Positions 23,812-31,798 of a stretch of 35,508 nt of DNA are shown in pieces. Position numbers and translations under genes: made by a program. Below the pieces are notes generated by a model, which was given only the letters and a program-made list of their open reading frames with translations, did no database searches and was not told the origin of the DNA. Positions within the stretch are counted from its first letter, which is position 1, and each line of letters begins with the position of its first letter. The stretch is from assembly GCA_945883235.1 (NCBI GenBank), contig CAMCXF010000035.1:1-35508 (forward strand). The letters are read 5' to 3'. This DNA is from Phenylobacterium deserti (GTDB taxonomy: Bacteria > Pseudomonadota > Alphaproteobacteria > Caulobacterales > Caulobacteraceae).

Positions 23812-25710
23812 ATGGCGCGATCAAGGATGTTCAGGTCCGTGCTGGTTGCCAATCGCGGTGAAATCGCCCGCCGCGTCTTCGCCACCGCGCGGCAGATGGG
23901 GATCGAGACAGTTGCGGTCTATTCCGAGGCCGACGTCCACGCTGCCCATGTTCGCGACGCTGATCAGGCCGTGCTGATCGGTCCCGCCGCCGCGCGCGAG
24001 AGCTATCTGGTTCCAGAAAAAATCATCGCGGCGGCCAAACAGGCCGGCGCAGAGGCGATCCACCCCGGCTACGGCTTCCTGTCCGAGAACGCCGACTTCG
24101 CCGAGGCGGTCACCGCCGCCGGTCTGATCTGGATTGGCCCGCCTCCCAGTGCGATCCGCGCCATGGGCCTCAAGGACGCCGCCAAATCCATAATGGCCAA
24201 GGCTGGCGTCCCTGTCACACCGGGCTATCTAGGAGAGGACCAGTCGCCGGACACCCTGGCCAGGGAAGCCGCCCGCATCGGCTATCCCGTGCTGATCAAG
24301 GCCGTGGCCGGCGGCGGCGGCAAGGGTATGCGGCTAGTGGACAGCGCCGACACCTTCGCCGCCGCCTTGGCCTCCTGCAAACGCGAAGCCGCCGCCAGCT
24401 TCGGCGACGACCGGGTGCTGCTGGAGACCTGGGTCACCCGCCCGCGCCACATCGAGGTGCAGGTGTTCGGCGACAGCCACGGCAATGTCGTCCACCTGTT
24501 CGAGCGCGACTGTTCCCTGCAGCGCCGCCACCAGAAGGTGATCGAGGAGGCGCCTGCCCCCGGCATGGACGCGGCCACCCGCGAAGCCATCACCGCCGCC
24601 GCCGTCAAAGCGGCCCAGGCTGTGGGTTACGTCGGTGCCGGCACCATCGAGTTCATCGCTGACGCCTCCGAGGGCCTGCGCGGTGACCGCATCTGGTTCA
24701 TGGAAATGAACACCCGCCTGCAGGTGGAGCACCCGGTCACCGAGATGATCACTGGCCTCGACCTGGTGGAGTGGCAGTTCCGGGTCGCCGCGGGCGAAAA
24801 GCTGCCGCTGAAGCAGAACCAGATCCTGATGACCGGCCACGCGGTCGAGGCGCGCCTTTATGCCGAGAACCCGGCCTCGGGCTTCCTGCCGTCGATCGGC
24901 CGGCTGGACGCCTTCAGCCTCCCTCAGGGCATCCGCGTGGACGCGGGAGTCGAGGCGGGCGACGTTATCAGCCCCTTCTACGACCCGATGATCGCCAAAC
25001 TGATCGTGCATTCCGCCGCACGCGAGGAGGCCATCGCCGATCTGGCCGAGGCCTGCGGCGAGGTGGATATCTGGCCGGTGAAGACCAACGCCGGGTTCCT
25101 GGTTCGCTGCCTGGAACATCCGGACTTCATCGCGGGTGCCGTGGACACCGGCCTGATCGCCCGCAACCTCGACGCTCTGGCCGCGACGCCCGAGCCGTCG
25201 CCCGAAGTCCTGGCTACCGCTGGCTGGGCTTTCCGGGAGGTCGTCGAACGTGCGGCGTCCGGCCAGCCGGCCACGCCTTGGGTCGAGCTGTTGGGCTTTC
25301 GTCTCAACGCCTCGCCATTGGAAACCGCCCGCATCTTCCTGGGTGCCACGGCCTTGCACGTCCCCATGCCACTGGAACCCACACGCATCGTCCATTCGCC
25401 CGGCGACGATGAGGTGGTGGTGTTCGAGGCCGGCGAGGCGTTTGTGTTCCGCGATCACCCGCCCGTAGGGGAAGGTGGCGTCGCGGCTGGTGACGGCCGG
25501 GTCCGCGCGCCGATGCCCGGCAAGATCACCCAGCTTTCCGTCAAGGTCGGAGACAGGGTGACGTTAGGTCAACCTCTTCTTACCCTCGAAGCGATGAAAA
25601 TGGAACATGCGTTGAACGCACCCTTCGACGGGGTCGTGGACGAGGTCGCCGCCGAGCTGGGTGCTCAGGTGACGGAGGGCTCGGTGCTGGCGCGGCTGAC
25701 GGCGACCTGA
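23812..25710 (+). CDS. mccA: Acyl-CoA carboxylase biotin-carrying (alpha) subunit, methylcrotonyl-CoA type
   Basis: A 632-residue protein. The biotin carboxylase part (about 6-455) starts FRSVLVANRGEIARRVFATA, has the ATP-grasp loop GGGGKGMR (about 167-174) and the EMNTRLQVEHPVTE active-site motif (about 298-311). A BT-like linker follows, and then a biotinyl domain with EAMKMEH, the biotin-accepting Lys596. It carboxylates biotin with ATP and bicarbonate and works with the beta subunit encoded just upstream. ATG 23812 was chosen; ATG 23827 is a possible second start. The stop is one base from the convergent small gene at 25712. Confidence 0.93.
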   Translation: MARSRMFRSVLVANRGEIARRVFATARQMGIETVAVYSEADVHAAHVRDADQAVLIGPAAARESYLVPEKIIAAAKQAGAEAIHPGYGFLSENADFAEAVTAAGLIWIGPPPSAIRAMGLKDAAKSIMAKAGVPVTPGYLGEDQSPDTLAREAARIGYPVLIKAVAGGGGKGMRLVDSADTFAAALASCKREAAASFGDDRVLLETWVTRPRHIEVQVFGDSHGNVVHLFERDCSLQRRHQKVIEEAPAPGMDAATREAITAAAVKAAQAVGYVGAGTIEFIADASEGLRGDRIWFMEMNTRLQVEHPVTEMITGLDLVEWQFRVAAGEKLPLKQNQILMTGHAVEARLYAENPASGFLPSIGRLDAFSLPQGIRVDAGVEAGDVISPFYDPMIAKLIVHSAAREEAIADLAEACGEVDIWPVKTNAGFLVRCLEHPDFIAGAVDTGLIARNLDALAATPEPSPEVLATAGWAFREVVERAASGQPATPWVELLGFRLNASPLETARIFLGATALHVPMPLEPTRIVHSPGDDEVVVFEAGEAFVFRDHPPVGEGGVAAGDGRVRAPMPGKITQLSVKVGDRVTLGQPLLTLEAMKMEHALNAPFDGVVDEVAAELGAQVTEGSVLARLTAT

Positions 25711-25711
25711 G

Positions 25712-26023
25712 CTACGTCTTGTCGGCCTTCCGCAGAAATCCCCGCCCACGCGGCATGGCCTTGGGCTCGCCCTTGGCCTTGGCGCTGATTTCCTTGAGCT
25801 TGCGGTGCTGCATCGCTGACAGCGCCTGCCCGGGCGCGCCCTTTTCCGGGTCGCCGAAAGCGCGGCCATAGGTCTTCACCCGATCAGCGACGCTGCCCAG
25901 GAATTCGCCCTCCCAATCGGAGAGCTCGATCCCGGCCTTGTCGGCCAGGCGCTGGGCGCGTTTCAGGGCATTCAGCGCAGAGCGTTGGGCCTGCGCTCTC
26001 CGGTCTGGTACCGCCCGCTTCAA
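25712..26023 (-). CDS. Conserved hypothetical protein downstream of gapR
   Basis: A 103-residue basic protein that I cannot assign to a family. It is helical (SALNALKRAQRLADKAGIEL), with a central acidic/aromatic part SDWEGEFLGSVADRVKTYGR and a basic Gly/Arg/Lys-rich tail (PRGRGFLRKADKT). Phrases such as LSDWEGEFLGSVADR look like a conserved domain rather than random frame. The start is TTG 26023, overlapping the TGA of gapR by 4 nt (TTGA), so production is coupled to gapR. Its basic charge would suit nucleic-acid binding, which is inference. Confidence 0.7.
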   Translation of the reverse strand: MKRAVPDRRAQAQRSALNALKRAQRLADKAGIELSDWEGEFLGSVADRVKTYGRAFGDPEKGAPGQALSAMQHRKLKEISAKAKGEPKAMPRGRGFLRKADKT

Positions 26024-26289
26024 ATCTCTCCGATGGCGGCCAGATAGAGGTCGAGGATGGCCTCTTCCTCCTGGCGCTTGGCGCGGTCCTGCTTGCGGAT
26101 GCGCACCACCTTGCGGATGATCTTGACGTCAAAGCCGTTGCCCTTGGCCTCGGCGAAGACTTCCTTGATCTGCTCGGCGAGCTCGGACTTCTCCTGCTCA
26201 AGGCGCTCGACGCGTTCAATGATGCTCTTCAGCTGACCCTGGGCGGTCGCGTTGAGAACGTCGGGGTGTCCAGAGGAATCGTCGGCCAT
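26020..26289 (-). CDS. gapR: GapR nucleoid-associated protein (DUF2312)
   Basis: An 89-residue protein that matches DUF2312/GapR along its length: QLKSIIERVERLEQEKSELA (coiled coil), then EQIKEVFAEAKGNGFDVKII and RKVVRIRKQDRAKRQEEEAI with LDLYLAAIGE at the end. In Caulobacter GapR forms tetramer clamps on overtwisted, AT-rich DNA ahead of polymerases and helps topoisomerases during replication and the cell cycle. ATG 26289 has AAAGG 7 nt upstream. The coupled small basic gene downstream could be functionally linked. Presence of gapR supports an alphaproteobacterial origin. Confidence 0.93.
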   Translation of the reverse strand: MADDSSGHPDVLNATAQGQLKSIIERVERLEQEKSELAEQIKEVFAEAKGNGFDVKIIRKVVRIRKQDRAKRQEEEAILDLYLAAIGEI

Positions 26290-26381
26290 AGCCAAGCCTT
26301 TAAGCTAGATGCGGAGGGTCGGAAAGCCGCGGACCCTACTGTCCCGCCCGCCCCGTGTCATCCACCACTGAGGGCTCAATC

Positions 26382-26409
26382 AAGAAAACCCTCCGCCTGG
26401 GGCGAAGGG
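26382..26409 (-). terminator. Terminator of the PEP-CTERM gene
   Basis: Read on the minus strand, CCCTTCGCC and GGCGGAGGG pair over 9 bp with one mismatch around a 3-nt loop, followed by TTTTCTT. It lies 30 nt past the stop of the PEP-CTERM gene, in the right orientation. Confidence 0.65.
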
Positions 26410-26438
26410 CTTCAGGATGTCTTGTTTGAGACGAAGGT

Positions 26439-27113
26439 TCAGGCTGTTTGCAAGACGTGCCGACGGCGTCGGATCATCGCGCCCACAGCGCCAAAGCCCA
26501 TGATCATCATCGCCCAGGTCGCCGGTTCCGGCACCGCGCCGATTGAACCCGCAAGGTTGTCGAGCTCGAAGGAGTTGCCGCTGGAACTCAGGATCACCTG
26601 GTTCACCGTGGCTCCACCAAAATCGAAGTTGATCCGACGGCCCCAGTTCCAGCTTTGACCCACATAACCGCCCGTGAACGCACCACCGTCGAGGGTTTCG
26701 TCGTAGTTGGTGCCGATGAACCGGACCCGGTTATAGGTGTCCGCAGAGCCCATGTAGAAGCTGAAGTTTGTCAGCCCGTTCAGAGAAAACAGGGTCGCCG
26801 AGGTGTTGCGCGGGATCGTCAGATAGTGGGTCGGGTCATTCGGCAGGGTGCCACTGTAGCCGCTCTGGCCTTCGCCGACGCCTACGGTCGAACCCGCGAG
26901 GGTCAGGGTAAAGCCGGGCAGCAGGACAGCGGTCGGCGTGTTGGCGTTGTTGAAGTCCGCGATCAGCTGTTGGCCGTTCGGCAGAGTCGTCGGATCGTTT
27001 GGCGCCAACAACGTGACAATAGGGGTTGCAGCTGTAGCCGGCACGGCCGAAATCGCGGCGGCGGCGAGAACGACCGCAGCAGTCATGGCGCGGAAGAAGG
27101 TGGCGGTTCGCAT
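26439..27113 (-). CDS. PEPxxWA-CTERM sorting domain protein
   Basis: A 224-residue exported protein. A Sec signal peptide (FFRAMTAAVVLAAAAISAVPATA) is followed by a beta-rich extracellular part with Gly, Asn, Ser and Thr. The C-terminus VPEPATWAMMIMGFGAVGAM with RRRR after it is the PEPxxWA-CTERM tripartite tail (motif, membrane helix, basic end), recognised by an exosortase-type enzyme. Such proteins are secreted or surface-attached, often with exopolysaccharide. No exosortase gene is in this window. A terminator follows the gene. ATG 27113 was chosen because the signal peptide begins there; its ribosome site is weak. Confidence 0.92.
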   Translation of the reverse strand: MRTATFFRAMTAAVVLAAAAISAVPATAATPIVTLLAPNDPTTLPNGQQLIADFNNANTPTAVLLPGFTLTLAGSTVGVGEGQSGYSGTLPNDPTHYLTIPRNTSATLFSLNGLTNFSFYMGSADTYNRVRFIGTNYDETLDGGAFTGGYVGQSWNWGRRINFDFGGATVNQVILSSSGNSFELDNLAGSIGAVPEPATWAMMIMGFGAVGAMIRRRRHVLQTA

Positions 27114-27204
27114 TGGCGGGGGTCCAATCCTGAGACAAACGGGGCTCTTGCGAGCCCCCCTTGCAGGATGGGTGCCAATCCGGCTGTATCGCTCTGAAAC
27201 GGAT

Positions 27205-27417
27205 CTACAGAAACAGCGGAACCACGTAGAGCGCCGCCAGCACGGCGGCCACAATCGCCAGGATCATGGGTGCCTTGGGATTGGAGCCCAGGAACCCGCA
27301 GGCCAGCGGCTTTGGCGGTGCCTTGCGCCTAGCCTGCTCGCGCGACTTCTTGTACTGGCCAAGGTCAGTGACCCGCCGGTCAAGATCGTCGGGATTGATG
27401 CGCGGGCGTTTCGCCAT
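27205..27417 (-). CDS. Small membrane protein downstream of yebC
   Basis: A 70-residue protein, basic and hydrophilic for about 48 residues (INPDDLDRRVTDLGQYKKSR, then ARRKAPPKP), with one C-terminal membrane helix (PMILAIVAAVLAALYVVPLF). Topology would be N-in. Its ATG overlaps the yebC stop (TGATG), so it is co-translated with yebC. I do not recognise a family. Codon usage and coupling support it being real. Confidence 0.65.
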   Translation of the reverse strand: MAKRPRINPDDLDRRVTDLGQYKKSREQARRKAPPKPLACGFLGSNPKAPMILAIVAAVLAALYVVPLFL

Positions 27418-28163
27418 CAGCCAGCCAGCTTCTCGAGATCCTCAGCCGAAATGTCGGCGTTAGAATAGACATGCTGGACGTCGTCGTCGTCGTCCAGGGT
27501 CTCGATCAGCTTCATCAGGGTGATGACCGCATCGCCGGTGACGGGGTTCAGCACCTTGGGTCGCCAGACGATGTTGGTGGACTTCGCCGGGCCGAGGGCA
27601 GCCTCCAGCGCTGCGGCGACATCGGACAACAGCTCAAACGCTGCATAGATGGTGTGGCCGTCCTCGTCGGACTCCACGTCGTCGGCGCCGGCCTCGATAG
27701 CCGCTTCCATAACCCTGTCCTCGCTGCCGGCGGCAGGGCCATAGGTGATCTGGCCCACCCGATCCCACATGAACGAGACCGAGCCGGTTTCGCCCAGATT
27801 GCCGCCATTCTTCGAAAAGGTGGAGCGCACCGTCGCCGCAGAGCGGTTGCGGTTATCGGTCAACGCCTCGACGATCACACCGACGCCACCCGGACCAAAG
27901 CCCTCGTAACGGATTTCCTCATAGGTCTCGGCGTCGCCGCCGGCGGCCTTCTTGATGGCGCGATCGATGACATCCTTTGGTACGGACTCGCCCTTGGCGT
28001 TGTTGACCGCCAGCCGCAGCCGGGCGTTCATATTGGGGTCGGGCAGGCCCAGCTTGGCAGCCACCGTGATCTCGCGCGACAGCTTGGAGAACAGCTTGGA
28101 TCGCACCGAGTCGGCGCGGCCCTTGCGGTGCATGATGTTCTTGAACTTGGAATGTCCGGCCAT
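27417..28163 (-). CDS. yebC: YebC/PmpR (TACO1-type) family protein
   Basis: A 248-residue protein that matches the YebC/PmpR family: [20 protein letters not shown], then [17 protein letters not shown], the domain-joining region with [11 protein letters not shown] and [20 protein letters not shown], then [16 protein letters not shown]. Members are described as transcriptional regulators; some YebC paralogues and mitochondrial TACO1 promote translation of proline-rich sequences. Which role applies here cannot be told by eye. The gene starts the pair with the small membrane protein. The 83-nt gap upstream holds its promoter region, with nothing distinctive in it. Confidence 0.95.
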   Translation of the reverse strand: MAGHSKFKNIMHRKGRADSVRSKLFSKLSREITVAAKLGLPDPNMNARLRLAVNNAKGESVPKDVIDRAIKKAAGGDAETYEEIRYEGFGPGGVGVIVEALTDNRNRSAATVRSTFSKNGGNLGETGSVSFMWDRVGQITYGPAAGSEDRVMEAAIEAGADDVESDEDGHTIYAAFELLSDVAAALEAALGPAKSTNIVWRPKVLNPVTGDAVITLMKLIETLDDDDDVQHVYSNADISAEDLEKLAG

Positions 28164-28246
28164 GGTCCGTTCGGGCAGATTGCGAAGATATGCGGCGTTC
28201 TAACCCGAGCGACCGCATGGGCGGAACCCCTGGCGCAGAATGAGGC

Positions 28247-29767
28247 TCAGAGCCCACCGATCCTGTGGGCGCAGGCGGCCGTCGCGGCGTCGGAGAGGCC
28301 GACAGCCATCTGAAGCCTGCGGGTCTCGACGTCCAAGTCGCCGTAGGGCCAGAAGCGGATCGTACGCGGCCTGGCCCGTTTGCCAGTCGGGCGGATGGCC
28401 AGCACGACCTCTCGGGTCATGTCGCCGGCGGCGAAGGTCCAGGTGTCCAGGATCATCCCGTTGCGAAGGCCGCTGTTCCAGGCCGGTCCACCGCGCCGCA
28501 CGCCACGCACAGTCTTCACCGCAAAGGACCCTGCCGCATCAAATCCTGGATCAAAGCCCGGCGACACAGTGACGCGGGCGACCAGACACCCGTCGAACAT
28601 CGTCTCCGGCAGAGGAACAGCGGCCGGGCCGTCGGCGTAACGGCCGATATCGGCGCGCAGGTCGATCCTGGAGGTCACCCACGCTGCCGACACCAGACCG
28701 GTGATCGCGTCCGGCCCCTGGCCTGATGGGAACTGTCGATAGTGATCGGCCATGCGCAGGATGACGTCGTCGAGGTCCAGCTTGCCAGCAGACTTGCGAC
28801 GGATGTCCTCATCCCACTTCAGGGCCAGGATCACACCCCGCGATCCCGGGTCGCGTCGCGTATCGGCCATAGCCAGGGTGCTGACCATCGCACCGTGCGG
28901 CAACAGGCCGGCGCGCGCACGGATGCGGTCGGCGTAGAAGGCTGCAAGACCCTCCATGATCCCGGTGGCGGAGGCTACGGGTGCCCCAAGACGTTGCGGA
29001 ATCCAGCTCCGGGTCAACGTCTGCGCCATAAGGTCCGACGGGTCAGATCGGCTAAGGATGTCCGCAGGCAGCATCAAATTCTGCCTGTGCCCGGCCGTGA
29101 CCTTGAACCCGGCGGCGACCAGAAAAGCGCCGGGCGCGTCGATCCAGAACGCACGCTGGGCGCTCACGAAAGGCGCGGCGAGCTCTGCCAGCCGGGCAGC
29201 GTCGCCAGCGTTCCCGAAAGTTGCCACGAGCAGGGTGCCGCCGGGCATCATGTGCTCGGTAGTTTGCAGATTGGAGCCAACCATCACCACGGCGTTGGCA
29301 AGATCGGCGATCTTAGGCGCGCGCGCTGCCGCTCCGGGCTCCAGGTCCGAGAGAGCTCGCCATCCCTTGGGCACGCGAGCCCATCGGAGGGTGACCGGCT
29401 GGCCAGGGCGACCTTCGGGCAATGCAAAAATCGCGGCGCCCGGCATCGCCAGCTGGTTCGGACCCGGTCCCTCGCTGCGCAGCCGGTAGCGAAGGGTCAG
29501 CTTGGCACCGGGCCGATGTCGCAACACCGTATGGCCGGTGTCAGGCAACGGGGTGCTGGCGCCCGAGACGGCCAGCCCGGACAATGCGGATTGCGGCAGG
29601 AGGATCCGGGTCTCACCGTCGGCGTCGCCGCGAAGCCGGATCTCGACGTTTACGGCAGGCGACCCACCGGTCTCCGATGCGACGCTCAAACGGTAGTCAA
29701 CAGTGCTGGGCTTATCTGCGCCCAACATCGCAAACGCAGCCACAGCGATGAGAGACACCCGGATCAT
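28247..29767 (-). CDS. M61-like exported protein lacking the zinc-protease motif
   Basis: A 506-residue protein with a short signal peptide (MIRVSLIAVAAFAMLGA). Its layout resembles M61 glycyl-aminopeptidase-type proteins: an N-terminal beta domain (YRLSVASE, VEIRLRGDADGETRILLP), a central helical catalytic-like domain, and a C-terminal PDZ-like part (GVRRGGPAWNSGLRNGMIL, about 425-447). Where M61 enzymes have HExxH followed by W and R, this one has AQTLTRSWIPQRLG (248-261). The downstream third-ligand region MEGLAAFYADRIRARAGL (271-288) is preserved. It is probably a non-catalytic relative. It follows the histidine phosphatase gene after 18 nt, with AAGG before ATG 29767, so they form an operon. 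Confidence 0.65.
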   Translation of the reverse strand: MIRVSLIAVAAFAMLGADKPSTVDYRLSVASETGGSPAVNVEIRLRGDADGETRILLPQSALSGLAVSGASTPLPDTGHTVLRHRPGAKLTLRYRLRSEGPGPNQLAMPGAAIFALPEGRPGQPVTLRWARVPKGWRALSDLEPGAAARAPKIADLANAVVMVGSNLQTTEHMMPGGTLLVATFGNAGDAARLAELAAPFVSAQRAFWIDAPGAFLVAAGFKVTAGHRQNLMLPADILSRSDPSDLMAQTLTRSWIPQRLGAPVASATGIMEGLAAFYADRIRARAGLLPHGAMVSTLAMADTRRDPGSRGVILALKWDEDIRRKSAGKLDLDDVILRMADHYRQFPSGQGPDAITGLVSAAWVTSRIDLRADIGRYADGPAAVPLPETMFDGCLVARVTVSPGFDPGFDAAGSFAVKTVRGVRRGGPAWNSGLRNGMILDTWTFAAGDMTREVVLAIRPTGKRARPRTIRFWPYGDLDVETRRLQMAVGLSDAATAACAHRIGGL

Positions 29768-29785
29768 GGCGAACCTTATGGCGGA

Positions 29786-30373
29786 CTATTCCACCGGCTC
29801 GCAGTCGAACCGGTCGATCTGGCCGTTTTGAAGGCGGTAGACGGCGTCCTGGGGCGTCGAGAGGACCACCGTGGTCGATCTGTCGAGATCGGCGTAGGCG
29901 CCACGCAACAGTCGTCCCCAGACACCGTGGCTCACCGCGATCACCCGGCGGTCCGGCTCGGGGGGCAGGCTGCGAAGCCAGTCGGTCGCTCGCCCCATCA
30001 CGTCACTGTAGGTCTCGCCGCCGGGAGCCAGGAAGAACTGATCGCCCGTACCCGCCGCATCCGGATACCGCCGAGAGATATCGGACCAGAGCTGCCCTTC
30101 CCATTCGCCGCAGCTGATCTCGGAAAGCCGGTGATCAACGTCGGGTTCAAGCCCAGTAGCCGCGGCGACGGCATCAGACGTCTCGCGGGCGCGACCGATG
30201 GGACTCGAGACCAGCGACCAGTCGCCCGGGTCCCGCGCAATGAGGTCCGCGACCAGTCGGGCCATTGCAACAGCCTGGCGTTGGCCCAGCGGCGTGAGCC
30301 TTGATTCCGTGTGGCCCTGGATGCGGCGTTCCCGATTCCAGAACGTCTCGCCATGACGGAGTAGCAGGATCAT
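29786..30373 (-). CDS. Histidine phosphatase family protein
   Basis: A 195-residue phosphoglycerate-mutase-like phosphatase. The phosphate pocket is LLRHGETFWN with the nucleophile His7, then SSPIGRARETSD (Arg61), Glu85 in LSEISCGEWEG, and the second His149 in AVSHGVWGRL. All four key elements are present, so it should be an active phosphomonoesterase. The closest types include alpha-ribazole phosphatase and broad-specificity PhoE; context does not decide. It is the first gene of a pair with the M61-like gene. A nested palindromic repeat lies directly upstream. Confidence 0.9.
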   Translation of the reverse strand: MILLLRHGETFWNRERRIQGHTESRLTPLGQRQAVAMARLVADLIARDPGDWSLVSSPIGRARETSDAVAAATGLEPDVDHRLSEISCGEWEGQLWSDISRRYPDAAGTGDQFFLAPGGETYSDVMGRATDWLRSLPPEPDRRVIAVSHGVWGRLLRGAYADLDRSTTVVLSTPQDAVYRLQNGQIDRFDCEPVE

Positions 30374-30390
30374 CTACCACCCCCACCGGT

Positions 30391-30535
30391 GTCATCCCGG
30401 TTTCGCCGGAGGCGAAGACCGGGACCCATAAGCTCCGTGGTCGCGACATGGGCACGGCGTTGCCGCTGTGGCGATATCCTGAGGCGCCGGCGCTTGTGGG
30501 TCCCGGTCTTTGGCTGACGCCAAAACCGGGATGAC
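30391..30535. repeat. Nested palindromic intergenic repeat, copy 2
   Basis: Outer 13-bp perfect arms GTCATCCCGGTTT (30391-30403) and AAACCGGGATGAC (30523-30535) enclose inner 14-bp perfect arms AAGACCGGGACCCA (30415-30428) and TGGGTCCCGGTCTT (30497-30510). Each limb carries its own hairpin: TTCGCC/GGCGAA at 30402-30416 and TTTGGC/GCCAAA at 30509-30524. The design matches the copy at 8530-8633. It fills the gap between the SDR and the phosphatase gene and could also end or shield transcripts. Confidence 0.85.
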
Positions 30536-30557
30536 ACACTGGGTGGCAGCAACAGGA

Positions 30558-31343
30558 TCATTTCTTGCGGCGTACCACCGGGTGCGAGCTGGACAGGCCA
30601 CCGTCCACCGCAATCGTCTGACCGTTGACGTAAGACGCGTCGTCCGAGGCCAGGAACAGCGCGGCGTTGGCGATTTCTTCCGGCACGCCATAGCGGGTGG
30701 TGGGGTTGAGCTGGCCGATCCGGTCCTCGTTACCGCGGGCCCGCGCGCCGTCGAAGATCGGCTTGGTCATGCCGGTCTCGATCAGGCCAGGCGCAATCGC
30801 GTTGATCCGCACGCCGGTGCCATAAAGCTCGTTGCAGGCGGTCTTCACCAGGCTGATCACGCCCGCCTTGGAGGCTGAATAGGCTGGGCCACCGGCGCCC
30901 GACCGGATGCCGGCGACCGAGGCCGTGCAGATGATGGAGCCCTTGCCCTTGGGGATCATCACCGCCGAGGCGTGTTTCACGGCCAGGAATGGGCCGATCA
31001 GGTTCACGCGCAGCACTTCGGTCCAGTAGTCGGTGGTCTGTTCGTGCAGCGGGGTGAAGCCACCCGAAATGCCCGCATTCGCCCAGAACACGTCAAGGCT
31101 GCCAAATTCCGAGACGGCGCGGTCTACGAGGGACTTCACGAAGGCCTCGTCGCCGGCGTCACCGATCAGGGCCACGGCCTTGCCGCCGGCGTCGCGGATG
31201 GCGTCGGCCGTGTCGTTCACCTCCGGGGCACGGTCGGCGATGATCATGCTGGCGCCTTCCGAGGCGAAAAGCCTGGCGGCGGCGCGCCCGATGCCACTGG
31301 CGGCACCGGTAATGGCAGCCGTGCGGCCTGAAAGTCGTCCCAT
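30558..31343 (-). CDS. SDR-family oxidoreductase
   Basis: A 261-residue classical short-chain dehydrogenase: [20 protein letters not shown] (cofactor loop), IADRAPEV (Asp after the second strand suggests NAD), NAGISGGF, the catalytic Ser in [10 protein letters not shown], and YSASK for the Tyr/Lys pair. A C-terminal [16 protein letters not shown] tail is typical. The substrate, probably an alcohol or 3-hydroxyacyl group, is unknown. The neighbours give no clue to a pathway. It ends 23 nt before the palindromic repeat. Confidence 0.92.
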   Translation of the reverse strand: MGRLSGRTAAITGAASGIGRAAARLFASEGASMIIADRAPEVNDTADAIRDAGGKAVALIGDAGDEAFVKSLVDRAVSEFGSLDVFWANAGISGGFTPLHEQTTDYWTEVLRVNLIGPFLAVKHASAVMIPKGKGSIICTASVAGIRSGAGGPAYSASKAGVISLVKTACNELYGTGVRINAIAPGLIETGMTKPIFDGARARGNEDRIGQLNPTTRYGVPEEIANAALFLASDDASYVNGQTIAVDGGLSSSHPVVRRKK

Positions 31344-31369
31344 GGTGTGTTCCTTGCGAAGGGCCTGAG

Positions 31370-31798
31370 CTAACGCCCGGCCAGATTTGCGATCAATCCC
31401 GCGCCCAGCAGCAGGCAGAGCGGTGAGTAGTAGCGGGTGTTCAGTCGGACAAAGGCGGTCCCTGCGCTGCGTCGCCAGATTGCGGGAACGTAGCCCGCCA
31501 TGCCACGCAACAGGAACACCGCCGTGAAGACACCGTACGCCAGCTGGACCAGCAGTTTCGAGGGACCTTGCAGATCCCTAAAACTGACCAAGGCGATGAG
31601 GCTGACGCCGGCAAGGATCGCCACAGCCACGGCGAAGCATGCGGCCGGCGGCGGCATACGACCGCCGGAGGTCTTGCCAATCACCCTATCCGCCAACCCG
31701 GCCTCGTCATGGCCAGGCCAGCGCCCACCCAGACCCCAATAGGCGTGCAACGCCGCAATTCCGGCCAGGACCAGGCAGAGCGCGCCTGCCAGCATCAT
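31370..31798 (-). CDS. DUF3995 domain-containing membrane protein
   Basis: A 142-residue membrane protein with four hydrophobic helices. [19 protein letters not shown] near the N-terminus and [20 protein letters not shown] at the C-terminus are the DUF3995 signatures as I remember them. Its function is not known. Its ATG overlaps the TGA of the upstream alpha/beta hydrolase (ATGA), so the two are translated together. Confidence 0.87.
   Translation of the reverse strand: MMLAGALCLVLAGIAALHAYWGLGGRWPGHDEAGLADRVIGKTSGGRMPPPAACFAVAVAILAGVSLIALVSFRDLQGPSKLLVQLAYGVFTAVFLLRGMAGYVPAIWRRSAGTAFVRLNTRYYSPLCLLLGAGLIANLAGR

Noticed and set aside
24334..25458. 374-codon minus-strand frame opposite mccA
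   Set aside because: Antisense of a well-conserved carboxylase; no recognisable domain.
28742..30304. 520-codon open frame on the plus strand opposite the M61-like and phosphatase genes
   Set aside because: It spans two well-supported minus-strand genes and their gap; its protein is Arg/Gly/His-rich with no domain. A GC-driven antisense frame.
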